Shown here in pieces: positions 37,240-49,284 of a DNA stretch of 64,000 bases (within the stretch, counting starts at the first letter, position 1; every line of letters starts with the position of its first letter). The notes under the pieces are model-generated. The model saw only the letters and a program-made list of their open reading frames with translations, searched no databases and was not told where the DNA came from. The position numbers and the translations under genes are program-made. The stretch spans positions 839,808 through 903,807 of the forward strand of contig BCKQ01000006.1 of assembly GCA_001600695.1 (NCBI GenBank), in the 5' to 3' direction. Source of the stretch: Ascoidea asiatica. Its lineage: Eukaryota; Ascomycota; Saccharomycetes; Ascoideales; Ascoideaceae.

Positions 37240-38081
37240 GAGATTATTGGCTATATTACTATTGGAAGAAGAAGATGTTAATTTCTTTAATGGATTTGAT
37301 AATAATCTTTCAGATTTATTTCTAATTAAAGAAGTAAAACTTGAATTTGAATGATTTGTTAAAGGTGTACTTAAACTTGAATTATTTAAGGTTACATTCA
37401 CACTTAGATTATTAGCATTATTATTATTGTTGTTGTTAGTAACTGAGCTTGAATTTGAATTTTGATTAGATATATGTAAAGAATCATTTGAAATTGAAGA
37501 TATTGGAGTATTTAGATTTGAATTTGAATTAGAATTAGAATTAGAATTTGAGTTTGATATTGAATTTGGAATTGAATTTGATGATGATTGATTATGTGAG
37601 TCTATTGAATTATCAGTTTGAGCTTGATTATTATTATTATTATTATTATTGTTATTATTATTGTTATTATTATTGTTATTATTATTGTTATTATTTTTTT
37701 TCTTATGTAATAAAGACATTGATCTTTTTCTAATTAATTGAATAGTTGATTCATGATTTGAACTTGAATTTGAATTAGAATTAGAGTTAAAGTTAGAGTT
37801 TGAATCATCATGATTATTTGAAGTAGGTAAATTTGAAGCTAATATTGAACTTGAAGAAGATTGAGAAGAAGTACGAGTATGAGAATGAGTATGAATATTA
37901 TTGTTATTATTAATATTATTATTAATTGTTTGATTATTTAAATTGATTATTGAACTTTTTCTTGAATTTGAAATTGAATTAGCATTATTAATGATATTTA
38001 TTGATTGATTTTTTTTAAGAATATTTTGAACTTCTTTATTAGAAGAAGTTATACCAGTTGGAGAAGATATTAATATTGAAG

Positions 38082-38115
<34 letters not shown>

Positions 38116-38659
38116 GTTGGAGTTGTTAATATTTTGAAAAGAAGTATTGATTAAAGTTGGAGAATTTGAAGTTGGAGAATTTAAATTTGAAGTTGAAGAT
38201 AAATTATGTAAATCATTATTATTTGATAAATCAGGTAAAGGTTTATTACCTTTAATAGTTTTAAATAATTTTGAAGTTTCATCTTTTAATTTAATAATTT
38301 TTTCATTTAATTTTTCAATATCTTGATCAATTTTTAAATCTTTAATTAAAATTGAATTATCATTTGAGATAAAATTATTTTGTAAAAGATAAATTAATAA
38401 ATTTTTAATAATTGGTAAAGAATTATAAATATTATTTGAAATTAAAATTTCATTATTTTTTAAATTTTTAATATTAATATTTGAATTATTATAATTTTCA
38501 ATTAAATTTGAAATATTTTTTTTTAAAATTAATTTAACTTTTAAACTTTTTATATTCATATCATTTAAATATTTTGAATTATTAATTAGATAAATTAATT
38601 GATTACCAGTAATATTATTATCTAAGAATTTTTTTGCAATTGATTTTGAATTTAAAATT

Positions 38660-38694
<35 letters not shown>

Positions 38695-38805
38695 GTTATT
38701 ATTGTTATTATTTGAAGTAGAAGATGTATTGATTGAATTCAATTCATTCATTTGAAGTACCCAATTATATACATCAATTGAAGACCATTCTAGGATCGAA
38801 TTCAT
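36340..38805 (-). CDS. STE50: Ste50-like MAPK cascade adaptor (SAM + RA domains)
   Basis: Ste50 tethers the MAPKKK Ste11 and links it to Cdc42/Opy2 in the mating, filamentation and osmotic stress pathways. The 821-residue product has an N-terminal SAM domain (about residues 4-100, starting LEWSSIDVYNWVLQ) split by a poly-Asn run. A C-terminal Ras-association domain (about residues 730-805) begins VKKSLKIDGDNDSYEKVFNL and contains NYALVICYGDKEKILS. It ends LPGGYF. S. cerevisiae Ste50 has about 346 residues. The excess is low-complexity Ser/Asn sequence with at least five long (AAT)n tracts. The opposite strand shows long poly-Leu open frames that are only shadows of these tracts. Confidence 0.85.
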
Positions 38806-39511
38806 TTTTAGCGAAATGATTAAAGCAAATGAGAGATAGATTAATAAGATTATAGGAATGTAAGAATATAAAAGATGAAAAGATGAAAATGAATATATGA
38901 AAAAAAAATAAAAAGTTAGCTATGAGAGTAAATGTTTGATAAGCAAATGAAAAGCCAAGTTATTTTTTGTACAGTTTTTTTTGATTCTTATTCAATACTT
39001 TCTTTTAATTGATATTTTTGACCAAATAATAGTTATAATATACTGTATGGATTGATGAATTAGACCTTTATTTTAATAGTACTTTAATAGTATTTTAATA
39101 TATCACTGTTATTAACTACAGTACAGTAGGTGATAATGATATTCAGATGCTTGTTGTGTATTGTGCAGAGTATTTCCAAGTACGTTTCACACTTTCCTGG
39201 TCTTATCTCAGGAAAGTTCCGAGCATCAGGTGATGTAAAATGGTTTTTTTTTTCTGTATATGGTATTTTTAGACTTAATTTCCGACTAGTCACCCCCGGC
39301 TCTTTGCCAGGACTCCCAGACAGACGACTTTCCTTATTAAGGTTAGAAAATTTATTTTTAAATTTGAAAAAAAATAACAGGCAAAGGAAAATACTCCTGG
39401 AAATTAGAATTGTAAATTTATATTCTTTCTTTCTTTTACTTACTTATATATTTATATAATTTATAAGAGAAAGTAATAGAAGTATTATATAATTATAGAT
39501 TGTAGTGAAGG
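38806..39511. other. Divergent STE50-RRP7 intergenic region
   Basis: The 700 bp contain a G+C-richer patch at about 39165-39340 with CCCCCGGC. The rest is A+T-rich. I see no gene and no firm control element. Confidence 0.4.
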
Positions 39512-40531
39512 ATGAGTGGATTGGAGATTAAAGGGTTTTTAATATTACCTATAAGGATATATAGTAATGTTGATAATAAGGAAATTTTACATTATATATA
39601 TTTAAAAAAACATGATAAAGAAGATAAAGAGAATAGTAAAAAAGGAAATAAATTATTTGTTATAAATTTTCCAAAAGATATAAGTTTAAAGAAAATTCGA
39701 AATATTTTCACAAATCAAATAAGTGAGAATAAATCAAGAATTTTAAGTTATATTAATAATAATAATAATAATAATAATGGCAATAGTAATAGTAATAGTA
39801 ATACAAATAATTTAATAGATTTAAATAAATTGAGTAATGAATATGAAATAGATAAAGAAAATAATCAAGATAAAGATAAAGAAGATAATAATATACCAAG
39901 AAATTGTTCAATTGTTGAATTTATTGATAAAATTGATTTAAATATTTTTTTAAAAAATGTTAAAAAATTAATAAAAATTTATTTTAAAGATAATAAAAAT
40001 ATAAATAATTTACCATTATATCCATCAAATGAAGATGATGAAGATGATGAAAATTTATCATATGGATATAAAAGATATTTAAATAAATTAAATAATAATT
40101 TAATTTCAAATAATAATAAAAATAATTTATTAAAAGAAATTAATTTATCAATAATAAAATTTAATGAAAAAGAAGAAAATGAAATAAATTCAATAAATCA
40201 TAATAACGGTAATACCAACGAAGACAATGATAATGAGAATGAAAATGAAAATAAAATAATTGATGAAGATGGATTTGAAATGGTTGTTCATAAACATAGA
40301 AAAACTAAAAAAGCAATATTAGGTAAAATTAGTAAATTAAAATTAAATTCAAATTCAAATTTAAAAGCAAAATTAAATAAAAAAAATGAAAAAAAATTAA
40401 AAGATGATTTTTATAGATTTCAAATTAGAGAAAAAAAGAAAAATGAAATGAATAATTTATTAATTAAATTTCAAGAAGATAAAGCAAAAGTTGAATTACT
40501 TAAAAATAAAAGATCCTTCAATCCCTATTAA
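39512..40531 (+). CDS. RRP7: Ribosomal RNA processing protein Rrp7
   Basis: Rrp7 is a component of the small-subunit processome needed for 18S rRNA production, acting in the nucleolus with CURI/UTP-C. The 339-residue product begins MSGLEIKGFLILPIRI and has an RRM-like part with LFVINFPKDISLKKIRNIF. The diagnostic C-terminal part reads IIDEDGFEMVV, then DFYRFQIREKKKNEMNNLL and ends KNKRSFNPY. The last block matches the known Rrp7 C-terminus (FYRFQ-x-RE and K-x-R-x-FNPY) residue for residue in most positions. Poly-Asn and Asp/Glu inserts interrupt the middle. It is divergent from STE50. Confidence 0.92.
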   Translation: MSGLEIKGFLILPIRIYSNVDNKEILHYIYLKKHDKEDKENSKKGNKLFVINFPKDISLKKIRNIFTNQISENKSRILSYINNNNNNNNGNSNSNSNTNNLIDLNKLSNEYEIDKENNQDKDKEDNNIPRNCSIVEFIDKIDLNIFLKNVKKLIKIYFKDNKNINNLPLYPSNEDDEDDENLSYGYKRYLNKLNNNLISNNNKNNLLKEINLSIIKFNEKEENEINSINHNNGNTNEDNDNENENENKIIDEDGFEMVVHKHRKTKKAILGKISKLKLNSNSNLKAKLNKKNEKKLKDDFYRFQIREKKKNEMNNLLIKFQEDKAKVELLKNKRSFNPY

Positions 40532-40922
40532 CTTCAATCTATTCTCAATCTGTATTTCAATCATTCAATCATTTGATAATGTAATGATATAATAATCTAA
40601 TAATATAATTTATTCAATAAATAGTGATTAAAGATGAATATTTATTAGACAATACATACCTGTAGAAAGAAATAAATATATGAGTAGTCAGCATTTCTAG
40701 TATATTATGTAATCATAATTTTTTTATTTTTCATTTATATAATAAAAGAGACCAGTTACGTGGTATTCCTTAACGTTCCCGGGATGCAGTCACGGGAGCA
40801 GGGACCGTTGGCAGGGGTGTCAGGTGGTGGCAGAGGAGCCAAAGCTGCCGAAGCTGCGATTAGTAAGAATTCTGGCGAGAGGTTCCGTGGAGGTAAGTGA
40901 ATGAACTAGTTCTGTATTCTTC

Positions 40923-40973
40923 ACTCTATTTACACTCTTTATTTACACTCTTTATTTACACTCTTTATTTACA
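40923..40973. repeat. 13-bp tandem repeat (ACTCTTTATTTAC)
   Basis: Three near-exact copies of ACTCTTTATTTAC follow one shortened copy. The repeat lies in the GND1 upstream region. Confidence 0.85.
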
Positions 40974-41495
40974 CTTGGCTCACCCTCAGAGAAAACGAGA
41001 GAGAGAGAGAGAAAGAGAGAGAGTGGAGTTCTCTGGTGAGTGTTGTGGTTACTGGGTGCAATTGTTTGAGATCTTGCCAGTGGTAAGTGTAACTATGTAA
41101 TTAGCGTAGTTACCTTAACTACTTGAACATCGAGCTTATTAACTTACTAGAATCATTACAAATTCTATTACAAAAATATTACTAAAATATTGAAAGAAAT
41201 ATTGAAATAACAAATTCAAGTTATTGACTGTTACATAATAAAGCAACCTATTTAATTCATCGCAATTAAATAATTACTTATCCTTCTTTTACAATTCTCT
41301 TTGTTCAATTAAATATTTATATAAATATATATATATATATAAATATAAATACATATACTAATTGACATACAATTATATATAATTAATTATTTCTTAAAAT
41401 ATTATCTTGGGTATCTTTTAATCCATATACTCCACTACTTCTCAATTTGATTCAATTCAATTCGATTTAGTCATCTCATCTCATCTCATAGTAAA

Positions 41496-41542
41496 CTCAA
41501 TTCAATTCAATTCAATTCAATTCAATTAAATTCAATTCAATT
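41496..41542. repeat. TTCAA pentanucleotide repeat
   Basis: Consecutive TTCAA units, with one TTAAA variant, end about 10 bp before the GND1 start codon. They probably lie in the 5' leader. Confidence 0.85.
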
Positions 41543-41552
41543 TATTTAAAAA

Positions 41553-43052
41553 ATGTCTGAATCTTCAAATATAAAACCAACTGCAGATTTTGCTTTAATT
41601 GGTTTGGCTGTAATGGGTCAAAATTTAATTTTAAATGCTGCTGATCATGGTTTTACTGTTGTTGCTTATAATAGAACTGTTTCAAAAGTTGATCATTTTA
41701 TTAATAATGAAGCAAAAGGTAAATCAATTATTGGTGTTCATTCAATTCCAGAATTAATTCAAAATTTAAAAAAACCAAGAAGAATTATGTTATTAGTTAA
41801 AGCTGGTCCTGCTGTTGATTCTTTTATAACTCAAATTTTACCTTTATTAGATCAAGGTGATATTATTATTGATGGTGGTAATTCTCATTTTCCTGATTCA
41901 AATAGAAGATATAATGAATTAAAAGAAAAAGGTATTTTATTTGTTGGTTCTGGTGTTTCTGGTGGTGAAGAAGGTGCAAGATTTGGTCCTTCTTTAATGC
42001 CTGGTGGTCATAAAGATGCTTGGCCACATATTAAAAATATTTTTCAATCAATTTCTGCAAAATCTGATGGTGAACCATGTTGTGATTGGGTTGGTCCTGC
42101 AGGTTCTGGTCATTATGTTAAAATGGTTCATAATGGTATTGAATATGGTGATATGCAATTAATTTGTGAAGCTTATGATATAATGAAAAGAATTGGTAAT
42201 TTTACTGATAAAGAAATTGGTAATGTTTTTGAAAAATGGAATAAAGGTGTACTTGATTCATTTTTAATTGAAATTACAAGAGATATTTTAAAATATGATG
42301 ATATTGATGGTACTCCATTAGTTGAAAAAATTTTAGATTCCGCAGGTCAAAAAGGTACTGGTAAATGGACTGCAATTAATGCTTTAGATTTAGGTATGCC
42401 AGTAACTTTAATTGGTGAAGCTGTATTTTCAAGATGTCTTTCTTCAATTAAAAATGAAAGAGTTAAAGCTTCTAAAATTTTATTTGGTCCAAAAATTCCA
42501 AATGATTTAATTAATGATTCAAATAAATCTGAATTTATTGATAATTTAGAACAAGCTTTATATGCTTCTAAAATTATTTCTTATACTCAAGGTTTTATGT
42601 TAATTAGAGAAGCTGCAAAAGAATATAATTGGAAATTAAATAATCCTGCAATTGCTTTAATGTGGAGAGGTGGTTGTATAATTAGATCTGTATTCTTAGG
42701 TGAAATTACAAATGCTTTTAAACAACAACCAGATTTAGAAAATTTATTATTCAATGATTTTTTTAAAAATGCAATTGATAAAGCTCAAAAAGGTTGGAGA
42801 AAAACTTTAAGTTTAGGTATTGAATATGGTATTCCAACTCCTGCATTTTCAACAGCTTTAGCATTTTATGATGGTTATAGAAGTGAAAGATTACCTGCAA
42901 ATTTATTACAAGCTCAAAGAGATTATTTTGGTGCTCATACTTTTAAAGTTTTACCTGAACATGCTGATGATCATTTACCAAAAGGTCAAGATATTCATAT
43001 TAATTGGACTGGTCGTGGTGGTAATATTTCTGCTTCAACTTATTCTGCCTAA
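41553..43052 (+). CDS. GND1: 6-phosphogluconate dehydrogenase, decarboxylating
   Basis: Gnd1 oxidatively decarboxylates 6-phosphogluconate to ribulose 5-phosphate with NADP+ in the cytosolic pentose phosphate pathway. The 499-residue product has the N-terminal Rossmann motif GLAVMGQNL. The substrate/active-site blocks are GSGVSGGEEGARFGPSLMPG and YVKMVHNGIEYGDMQ (catalytic Lys), followed by the GTGKWTAINALDLG segment. The C-terminus is GRGGNISASTYSA. Length is normal for the family. The base composition is less extreme than in neighbouring genes, as expected for a highly expressed gene. No poly-Asn inserts are present. Confidence 0.98.
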   Translation: MSESSNIKPTADFALIGLAVMGQNLILNAADHGFTVVAYNRTVSKVDHFINNEAKGKSIIGVHSIPELIQNLKKPRRIMLLVKAGPAVDSFITQILPLLDQGDIIIDGGNSHFPDSNRRYNELKEKGILFVGSGVSGGEEGARFGPSLMPGGHKDAWPHIKNIFQSISAKSDGEPCCDWVGPAGSGHYVKMVHNGIEYGDMQLICEAYDIMKRIGNFTDKEIGNVFEKWNKGVLDSFLIEITRDILKYDDIDGTPLVEKILDSAGQKGTGKWTAINALDLGMPVTLIGEAVFSRCLSSIKNERVKASKILFGPKIPNDLINDSNKSEFIDNLEQALYASKIISYTQGFMLIREAAKEYNWKLNNPAIALMWRGGCIIRSVFLGEITNAFKQQPDLENLLFNDFFKNAIDKAQKGWRKTLSLGIEYGIPTPAFSTALAFYDGYRSERLPANLLQAQRDYFGAHTFKVLPEHADDHLPKGQDIHINWTGRGGNISASTYSA

Positions 43053-43292
43053 TTATTAAATAATTTTCGAATATATACTTATTTATATACAAATATATAT
43101 AAAAATATACATATTGTATACTGTATATAAAAATTCTCAATTTATTCATATTCTTTTACTGAAGTGAAATAAAATAAAATGAATTAAATTTAATTATTAC
43201 TATTGTAAGGCGATTGATTAACAAGTAAAGATTAACGATTAAATTTATTGAAATATAAAAATGTAAAGAGATAAAATTTTAAGTTTTTTTAA

Positions 43293-43936
43293 TTAAATAT
43301 TATCAATATCTAAATCAGATTTTTCACCATCATCTTCGGAAGCATTACCGAATTCGAAATTAACATCTTCTTCATCTTCATCAGCACCGAAATTAGATTC
43401 ATTAATTTTAGCATTTTCAGGTAATTCACCCATAGTTTTAAGACCTCTTGCTTCATCAGCATTATATTTTTGAATAACATCACATTGACCATCTTGAAAA
43501 TCTCTTAAAGAAACTAAAATAATATCACCAATACCCATCCAAACTTTTTTTCTTAATTTACCTCTAATATGTCCTAATCTTTTTATACCATCAAAACATT
43601 GAACTTCAATTCTACCATTACCAACCATTTTTGTAACTTGAGCATATTCTTGTCCTTCATCTTTGGTAACTAATTCTCTTTTTTGACTGTCACTTTCATT
43701 TTTTCCACGACGTCTATTTTTACCACCCTATTTTATTAAAAAAAAAAAAAAATGATTAGTAAAAAGTCCTTATGATTCGTATGTTAATAAAATTATAAAT
43801 AATCATTAAATACAAATAATAACTAAAAATAATTTGTAATTTATAAAATATAGATTATAAATCATAAAGTATGTATCATGAATAATGAATCATGAATAAC
43901 AAATCTAAAACATACTTTTCCTTTATTTTTTGGCAT
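43293..43936 (-). CDS. TIF11: Translation initiation factor eIF1A
   Basis: eIF1A promotes Met-tRNAi binding and scanning on the 40S ribosome. CDS is complement(join(43293..43727,43916..43936)). Exon 1 encodes MPKNKGK and ends at a GTATGT donor (43915-43910). The acceptor ATAG is at 43730-43728, and a TACTAAT branch sequence lies near 43755 in the 188-bp intron. The joined 151-residue protein begins [20 protein letters not shown]. It has the OB-fold core ([20 protein letters not shown], then [20 protein letters not shown]) and the acidic C-terminal tail ending DLDIDNI. Length and order match yeast eIF1A (153 residues). Using the internal Met at 43628 would lose the basic N-terminus. Confidence 0.95.
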
Positions 43937-44818
43937 TTTGAATAAGAATTTAATATATGAAAACTAAAGCTATAATATTCAGTAATATGTTATAATGTAA
44001 TATGATATAGTATAATATGATATAATATAATATAATATTAGATAATTTGATATGATTCTTAAAATTAAATTTACAGAAAAGTTGTATAAAAGAGTAAAGC
44101 TCTGAATATATATACTTTATTCAAAGAAAGTATAAAAACTCTACTTTATTCTGCTGTGGTAATGAAAAAAGTAAAAGAAAAGCCAAAGACAAACTTGGAT
44201 CAATAATAAAATATAATAAAATATAAAATAGAAAATATAAAATATAAGTACACGCGATACCAAGGTCGGAACTTTGTTTTTAAACACCTTATACAACCCC
44301 CGAATTTCAGTCCTGATTATAGTAAAACCTGCAGTCATGTGCTCAGCTACAGTTTATTTCCGAGGCTAAAACCACCGCGTTATTGCGCTGCAAAATAACA
44401 GCCCACTAAACTGGTTTTGCGGTATCGGTATTTCAATGCTATGTTTACAGCGGAGTACTCTTGCGGATAGTTTTATGCATTTAAACCCGTCAGGTTCCGT
44501 TCCGGATAAGTCCCAGAGTTCTGGCGTTGTTTCTGGGTATTAGCGGCAGCAGTCCTCGTACGTCATGCACCTGCCGTGGGGCTGTTTCCGGCCTTTCATC
44601 TGCTGGATTTATTGGTTCTTGATCTTGGCTTGGCTTAATTCTTTCATTTCCTAAATAAATTATCAATCATCAAATATCAAATATGATTTGGGTGTTCTGA
44701 ATTCAAGTATTTTATTTCTCTGGTTTCATTATTTCATTTCAATTCTTTATTTATATTATCCCTTGAAAAAACATTTTATCAGAATTTTAGATTCTGATTT
44801 CTATTACTAGAAAAAACA
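43937..44818. other. Divergent intergenic region, TIF11 and Zn2Cys6 gene
   Basis: About 44240-44620 is G+C-rich compared with its flanks (for example the stretch around 44520-44590). The left part has short TATAATA repeats near 43990-44040. A minus-strand open frame at 44141-44338 has no protein-like features. It probably contains the promoter of the zinc-cluster gene. Confidence 0.4.
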
Positions 44819-47800
44819 ATGAGTTTTAATTCTCCAAATAATACTTCACTCAATCCAATTTTACCTTCTGATAAAGATCAAAATAATAATATTATTTCCA
44901 ATCAAATTGAAAAAAATGATATTCAATCAGATAAAACTCAATTAAATAATTTAAATTCATCAAATTCTTCAAATTTGTCAAATTTATTAAATTTATCTTC
45001 CGAGTCAAATAATAATTTAAGTAATAATCTAAACAATAATCAATCAATTGATAATTTACCTAATTCATCTTTTAATAAAAATCAAATTTCAAAATCAATT
45101 ACTACTACAAAAAGAAAAAGAAAATCAAATCCATTAAAACCAAGATTAAGAGTAAATAAAGCTTGCGATAGATGTAAAAAACAGAAAATTAAATGTGATG
45201 GACAACAACCTTGTAATACTTGTTTAAAACATAATCATACTTGTTCCTATTCTGCTCAATCTCAATCCCATTCTATAAATCAACCAGTTAATCAACCTAT
45301 TGGTCAAATTGATTCTAGAAATAAAATTCAAAATAATACTTTTAATCATTCTCAATCTCTAAATAATCTATATAACCAAAATCAAAATCAAAATCAAAAT
45401 ATTAATAATATTATCCATAACAATTCTCTTCCAGTAATTCAATCTAATTATCCTCCTTCAAATAACAATGTTTCTATGAATAATTCTCCTATAAACAATA
45501 TCCCTGTAAATAATACTCCTTTAAATCAAATTCAGATTCAAAATCAAAATCAAAATCCACCACTTAGTCAGTTCAATTATCCTTATAATCCCCATAATCT
45601 AGATTCAAATCCTAATCCTAATCCAATTTCAGATCAAAATAATTTAAATAATAACTTGAATAATTCGAATAATTCAAATAACAAAAATACTGTAAATCAA
45701 AATGAAGGATCAGAAAATTATGTTAAATATCTTGAAAATAAAGTAAGTTTCTTACAAAATATTATAAAAAATAATAATATTAATCCTACCAGTAATATTA
45801 ATTATAATATAGATTATTCTGATAATTTTAATCAAAATAATAATGATTTACAAACCAATTTTCAAAGTGATTTACAAAAAGATTTAAAAGAAGATAATAT
45901 TTATCTTTATAGTAAAAATAAATGGAGATTAATGAGAAGATATCATAATATTATTGCAAAAGATTTAGGTAATCAATTATATAATTCTTTATCAACTGAT
46001 TCTCAAAAATTTATTATTGAACCAAGAACTCAATTTTATGCTTGGAATATGAGTGGTTCTCATTATTTATCTCAAAGAAAATTACCTCCTTTTAATCCTT
46101 TAATTTCGAGTAAAAATTTATCTGATACTTTAATAAATTATTATCTTGATGCAATTAATCCATTATTTGTAATTTTACATAAAAATGTATTCTTAGAACA
46201 ATATAATACTTATATGAATTCAGATTTAAAAAATCAAAATAAAAATACAAGATTATTCACAGCTATTTTACATTTAGTTTATGCAATTTCTTTAAGATAT
46301 TTAGAATTTTCTGAAATTGGTAAATCTCAATATAATATAATTATTGAAAAAAATTTAGAAGAAAAATTATTTGATTGTTCTTATAATATTTTACAAAAAT
46401 TATCTTTTGAATGGGAATCTTTTGAATTAATTCAAGCTTGGTTATTAATGACTTTATATTTAAGAACAACTCATAGACTAACTTCAAGTTATTTTGCTTT
46501 AGGTTCTGCAATAAGAATTTGTTTAGGTATGTCTTTAAATTTTTCAAATTTTGAATTAAAAGAAAATATTAAACCATATGATAAATTAAAAGCAAAAAGA
46601 ATATTTTGGTGTACATATACTTGGGATAAATTATTTTCTTTTCAATCTGGTAGAAGAAGTTTTATTAATGATAATGAAATTAATTTAAAATTTCCTTCAA
46701 TGGATTTTAATCAAGAAAAAGATTCTTGGTTAACAATTGAAAGTTTAAGTATGATTCATTTAGCTAGAATTTCAAGTAAATTACAACCTTTTAATTCAAA
46801 TTCTTTAAATTTAAATCAACTTTATTATATTAAAAACTATTTAAAAGATTGGAATAATTGGATGATAAATTCAAATATTACAGATGATTTATTTCAAGTT
46901 GAAAATTCAACAATTATAAATAATTTAAATAAATCAACATTAAGTCATTTAAATAAATTATTAATTAATTCTCAAATTAGATTACATTATTATGATATTT
47001 TATTAGGTTTACATTCAAGAGCTTTAATGCCATTTGTAAATAAAAAAGTTAATACTCAAGGTTTATCTTTGGAAGTAATTTTAAATTCATGTGAACAAAT
47101 TTTAAAAGTTTTTAATATAATTTATAATTATAATAAATTAATTTCAGGAAATTCAGGTAATTCATCAAATTCTACAACAAATTTAATTTTAACTCCATGG
47201 TATATAAATTTATCATTATTATTTAATATTGGTATAATATCACTATTATTTATAAATAATGGAATTTATTTATCGAAAGCAAAAGTTTTTTTAAGATTTT
47301 CTATAAATTATATTACAATTTTAAGATCACCAAGATTGGAAGCAGGTTTTGATAATAAAACTAATAAAAAATTAAATATAATAAAATATGATGATAAAAT
47401 TACAATGGCAAAAGAGTGTCTATGGGTTTTAAAAATGATGAATCATATGATGACTTTACAATTCAAAGAAAATTATGAAACATTACTTAATATTGGAATT
47501 GATCATGGATCTCATGAAGTTAATGTTGATAATTTTTTTCAATTTGGGATTAATATTAGAAAAGATTCTCTTAATAATACAAATGGTAATTCGGAAGTAG
47601 ATATTAATAAAAAACAAATTATTGAAAACCCAAATAATACAAATAAGATTGATTTGAAAAATATGAGTGAAAGTTTAAGTGAATTTCCAAAAAATGAAAT
47701 TTTCAATAATCCAATTTCAAATGCAGGAAATTATATGAATTATATTACAAAATCTAGTGATTTAAGTGATATAAGTGAAACTTCAAATTCGAGAGATAAT

Positions 47801-48064
47801 ATACGAAGGATAAACAGTAATTCAAATTCAAATTCAAATGAAAATTTAAATGCTACTTCAAGTAATATGCGAATACTGCAAAATTATAATTCAAATAACA
47901 GAGTTTTAGCAAATTCTTCCAGGGGTAATATTAACAATCAACATAATTTTGATTTCAAATCAATCGATAATTTAAATAATAGAAGCTCGAGAATAAATAT
48001 CTTCAATAATGGTGAAAGATCAGGTAATTTTCCATTAAACATTTCAGCTTTATTGAATCCTGGA

Positions 48065-48095
<31 letters not shown>

Positions 48096-48448
48096 ATATT
48101 AATAACAATAATGGAAATACTACAGAAAGTAGTCCAGCAAATATTCTTGGTGAAGATACATTAAATGAGCTCACAAAACTATATAAAACCAATGAACAAT
48201 TTTATAGTGGAAATGGTAATGGTATATCAACAGATCCTTCTACTGTTGATAAAAGTAAAAATCCTACTGGGTTTCTTAGTGGAGCAAGTACAACTATTCA
48301 AAATAGTGGAAGTGAAGTTTCAGAAGTTGATAATAATAGAAATTTTGGTATTCTTGACAAAGCAAGTTATGATGCTAATTTATATGCCAATTTACATTGG
48401 TTTGATCAATTTGAGGAAAACTTTTTACAAGACTACAATTCTACTTAA
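44819..48448 (+). CDS. Zn2Cys6 transcription factor, Rgt1/Eds1-like
   Basis: The 1209-residue product carries a Gal4-type zinc cluster at about residues 116-142 with spacing C-x2-C-x6-C-x5-C-x2-C-x6-C (from CDRCKKQKIKC to HTC). It is preceded by a basic KRKRKSNPLKPRLRVNK. Around residues 370-640 is the fungal-specific transcription factor middle homology region, including FYAWNMSGSHYLSQRKLP, NPLFVILHKNVFLEQY, WLLMTLYLRTTHR and IFWCTYTWDKLFSFQSGR. The C-terminus ends LHWFDQFEENFLQDYNST. The middle blocks remind me of the Rgt1/Eds1/Tea1 group, but I cannot assign one ortholog. The N-terminal and C-terminal parts are Asn/Gln/Ser-rich. It is probably a nuclear regulator of carbon-source genes (inference). 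Confidence 0.75.
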
Positions 48449-49284
48449 ATATAAATTTAATGAGTCAAATTTATGAATCAAAAATCAAAATTGGAAATGA
48501 TATTTTATGTATTTATAATTCTGGTCTTATCATTAAAGAAAAGACCTAAATGTATATTAATTAATCTCAATAGTGAAGTTTCTGGTACAACTTGGATGCA
48601 TGTTGATTTATTTTTATGTAAGTTTTTAGAGATGAAATTCTTACACTTAAATAACCCTTATTGGTTTTAAAGCATAAGCTCAAAATCAAAAGGCTAATAA
48701 CAGCAGTTCCACACTGATCTTTATTCAATGACTTTTCTCTGCTCATACATTTTTATTAACTGGTATTAGCTAACACTACTACGACTTTTAGTTATGAGCT
48801 GATGAATAATTAACTTTACTGATTTATTCGTCAAATGATGAGTTCCCATTAATAGTATTTGTAGAAGTTTTGTAACTGAAAAACCATGAATTTTAGAGTA
48901 AGTAGATTTCTGGATTAATTTAGCACAGTTAAAGCATAAAGCAATCGTTTGCTACCAGAAGTGTGGTTGATCACATGCCCGCAACAGGAAACTTTTTGAT
49001 GACATTACGCCGTAGGACACGATGCCACCTGAATTGGGACAGTTCCACAGCCGCGGTTCTGGCAATAAGCAATGTGCAAAGAAACGGACGCGTGCACTAT
49101 TATTAAGTTTGCTTAAGGTTATTTGGAAATCATAAACGGGTGAAATAATGTTAAAACTCGCCATTGATTCAGATAGAGATAATTTTATATTCTTGCTGAA
49201 TACAATGAAAACTTATTGGAAAATTACTTAAGTGAAATTTTTGATATTGTTTTTTTTTTCTTGATTGGAAGTTTTACGAGATAC
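48449..49284. other. APP1 upstream region
   Basis: This holds the 3' trailer of the zinc-cluster gene and the APP1 promoter. About 48950-49100 is G+C-rich and carries an ACGCGT site at 49088-49093. The APP1 frame is open back to 49183 but without an ATG. Small open frames at 48473-48670 (+) and 48952-49164 (-) look spurious. Confidence 0.4.

Larger units (their letters stand above)
40532..41552. other. GND1 upstream region with G+C island and repeats
   Basis: A G+C-rich island at about 40755-40895 contains a 38-codon open frame (40784-40900) whose end overlaps a GTAAGT donor-like site at 40893. A 13-bp repeat (ACTCTTTATTTAC) lies at 40923-40973, then a (GA)n tract at about 40993-41027. A TTCAA pentamer repeat lies just before the GND1 start at 41496-41542. 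A 5'-UTR intron of GND1 is conceivable but unproven. Confidence 0.4.

Noticed and set aside
37043-37354. Long poly-Leu open frame antisense to STE50
   Set aside because: It is only the reverse translation of the (AAT)n tracts and has no domain.
43293-43628. Short eIF1A starting at the internal Met
   Set aside because: The spliced upstream exon restores the conserved basic N-terminus.
45163-45250. Assignment of the Zn2Cys6 gene as RGT1
   Set aside because: The zinc cluster and middle homology region fit several related factors, so no symbol is given.
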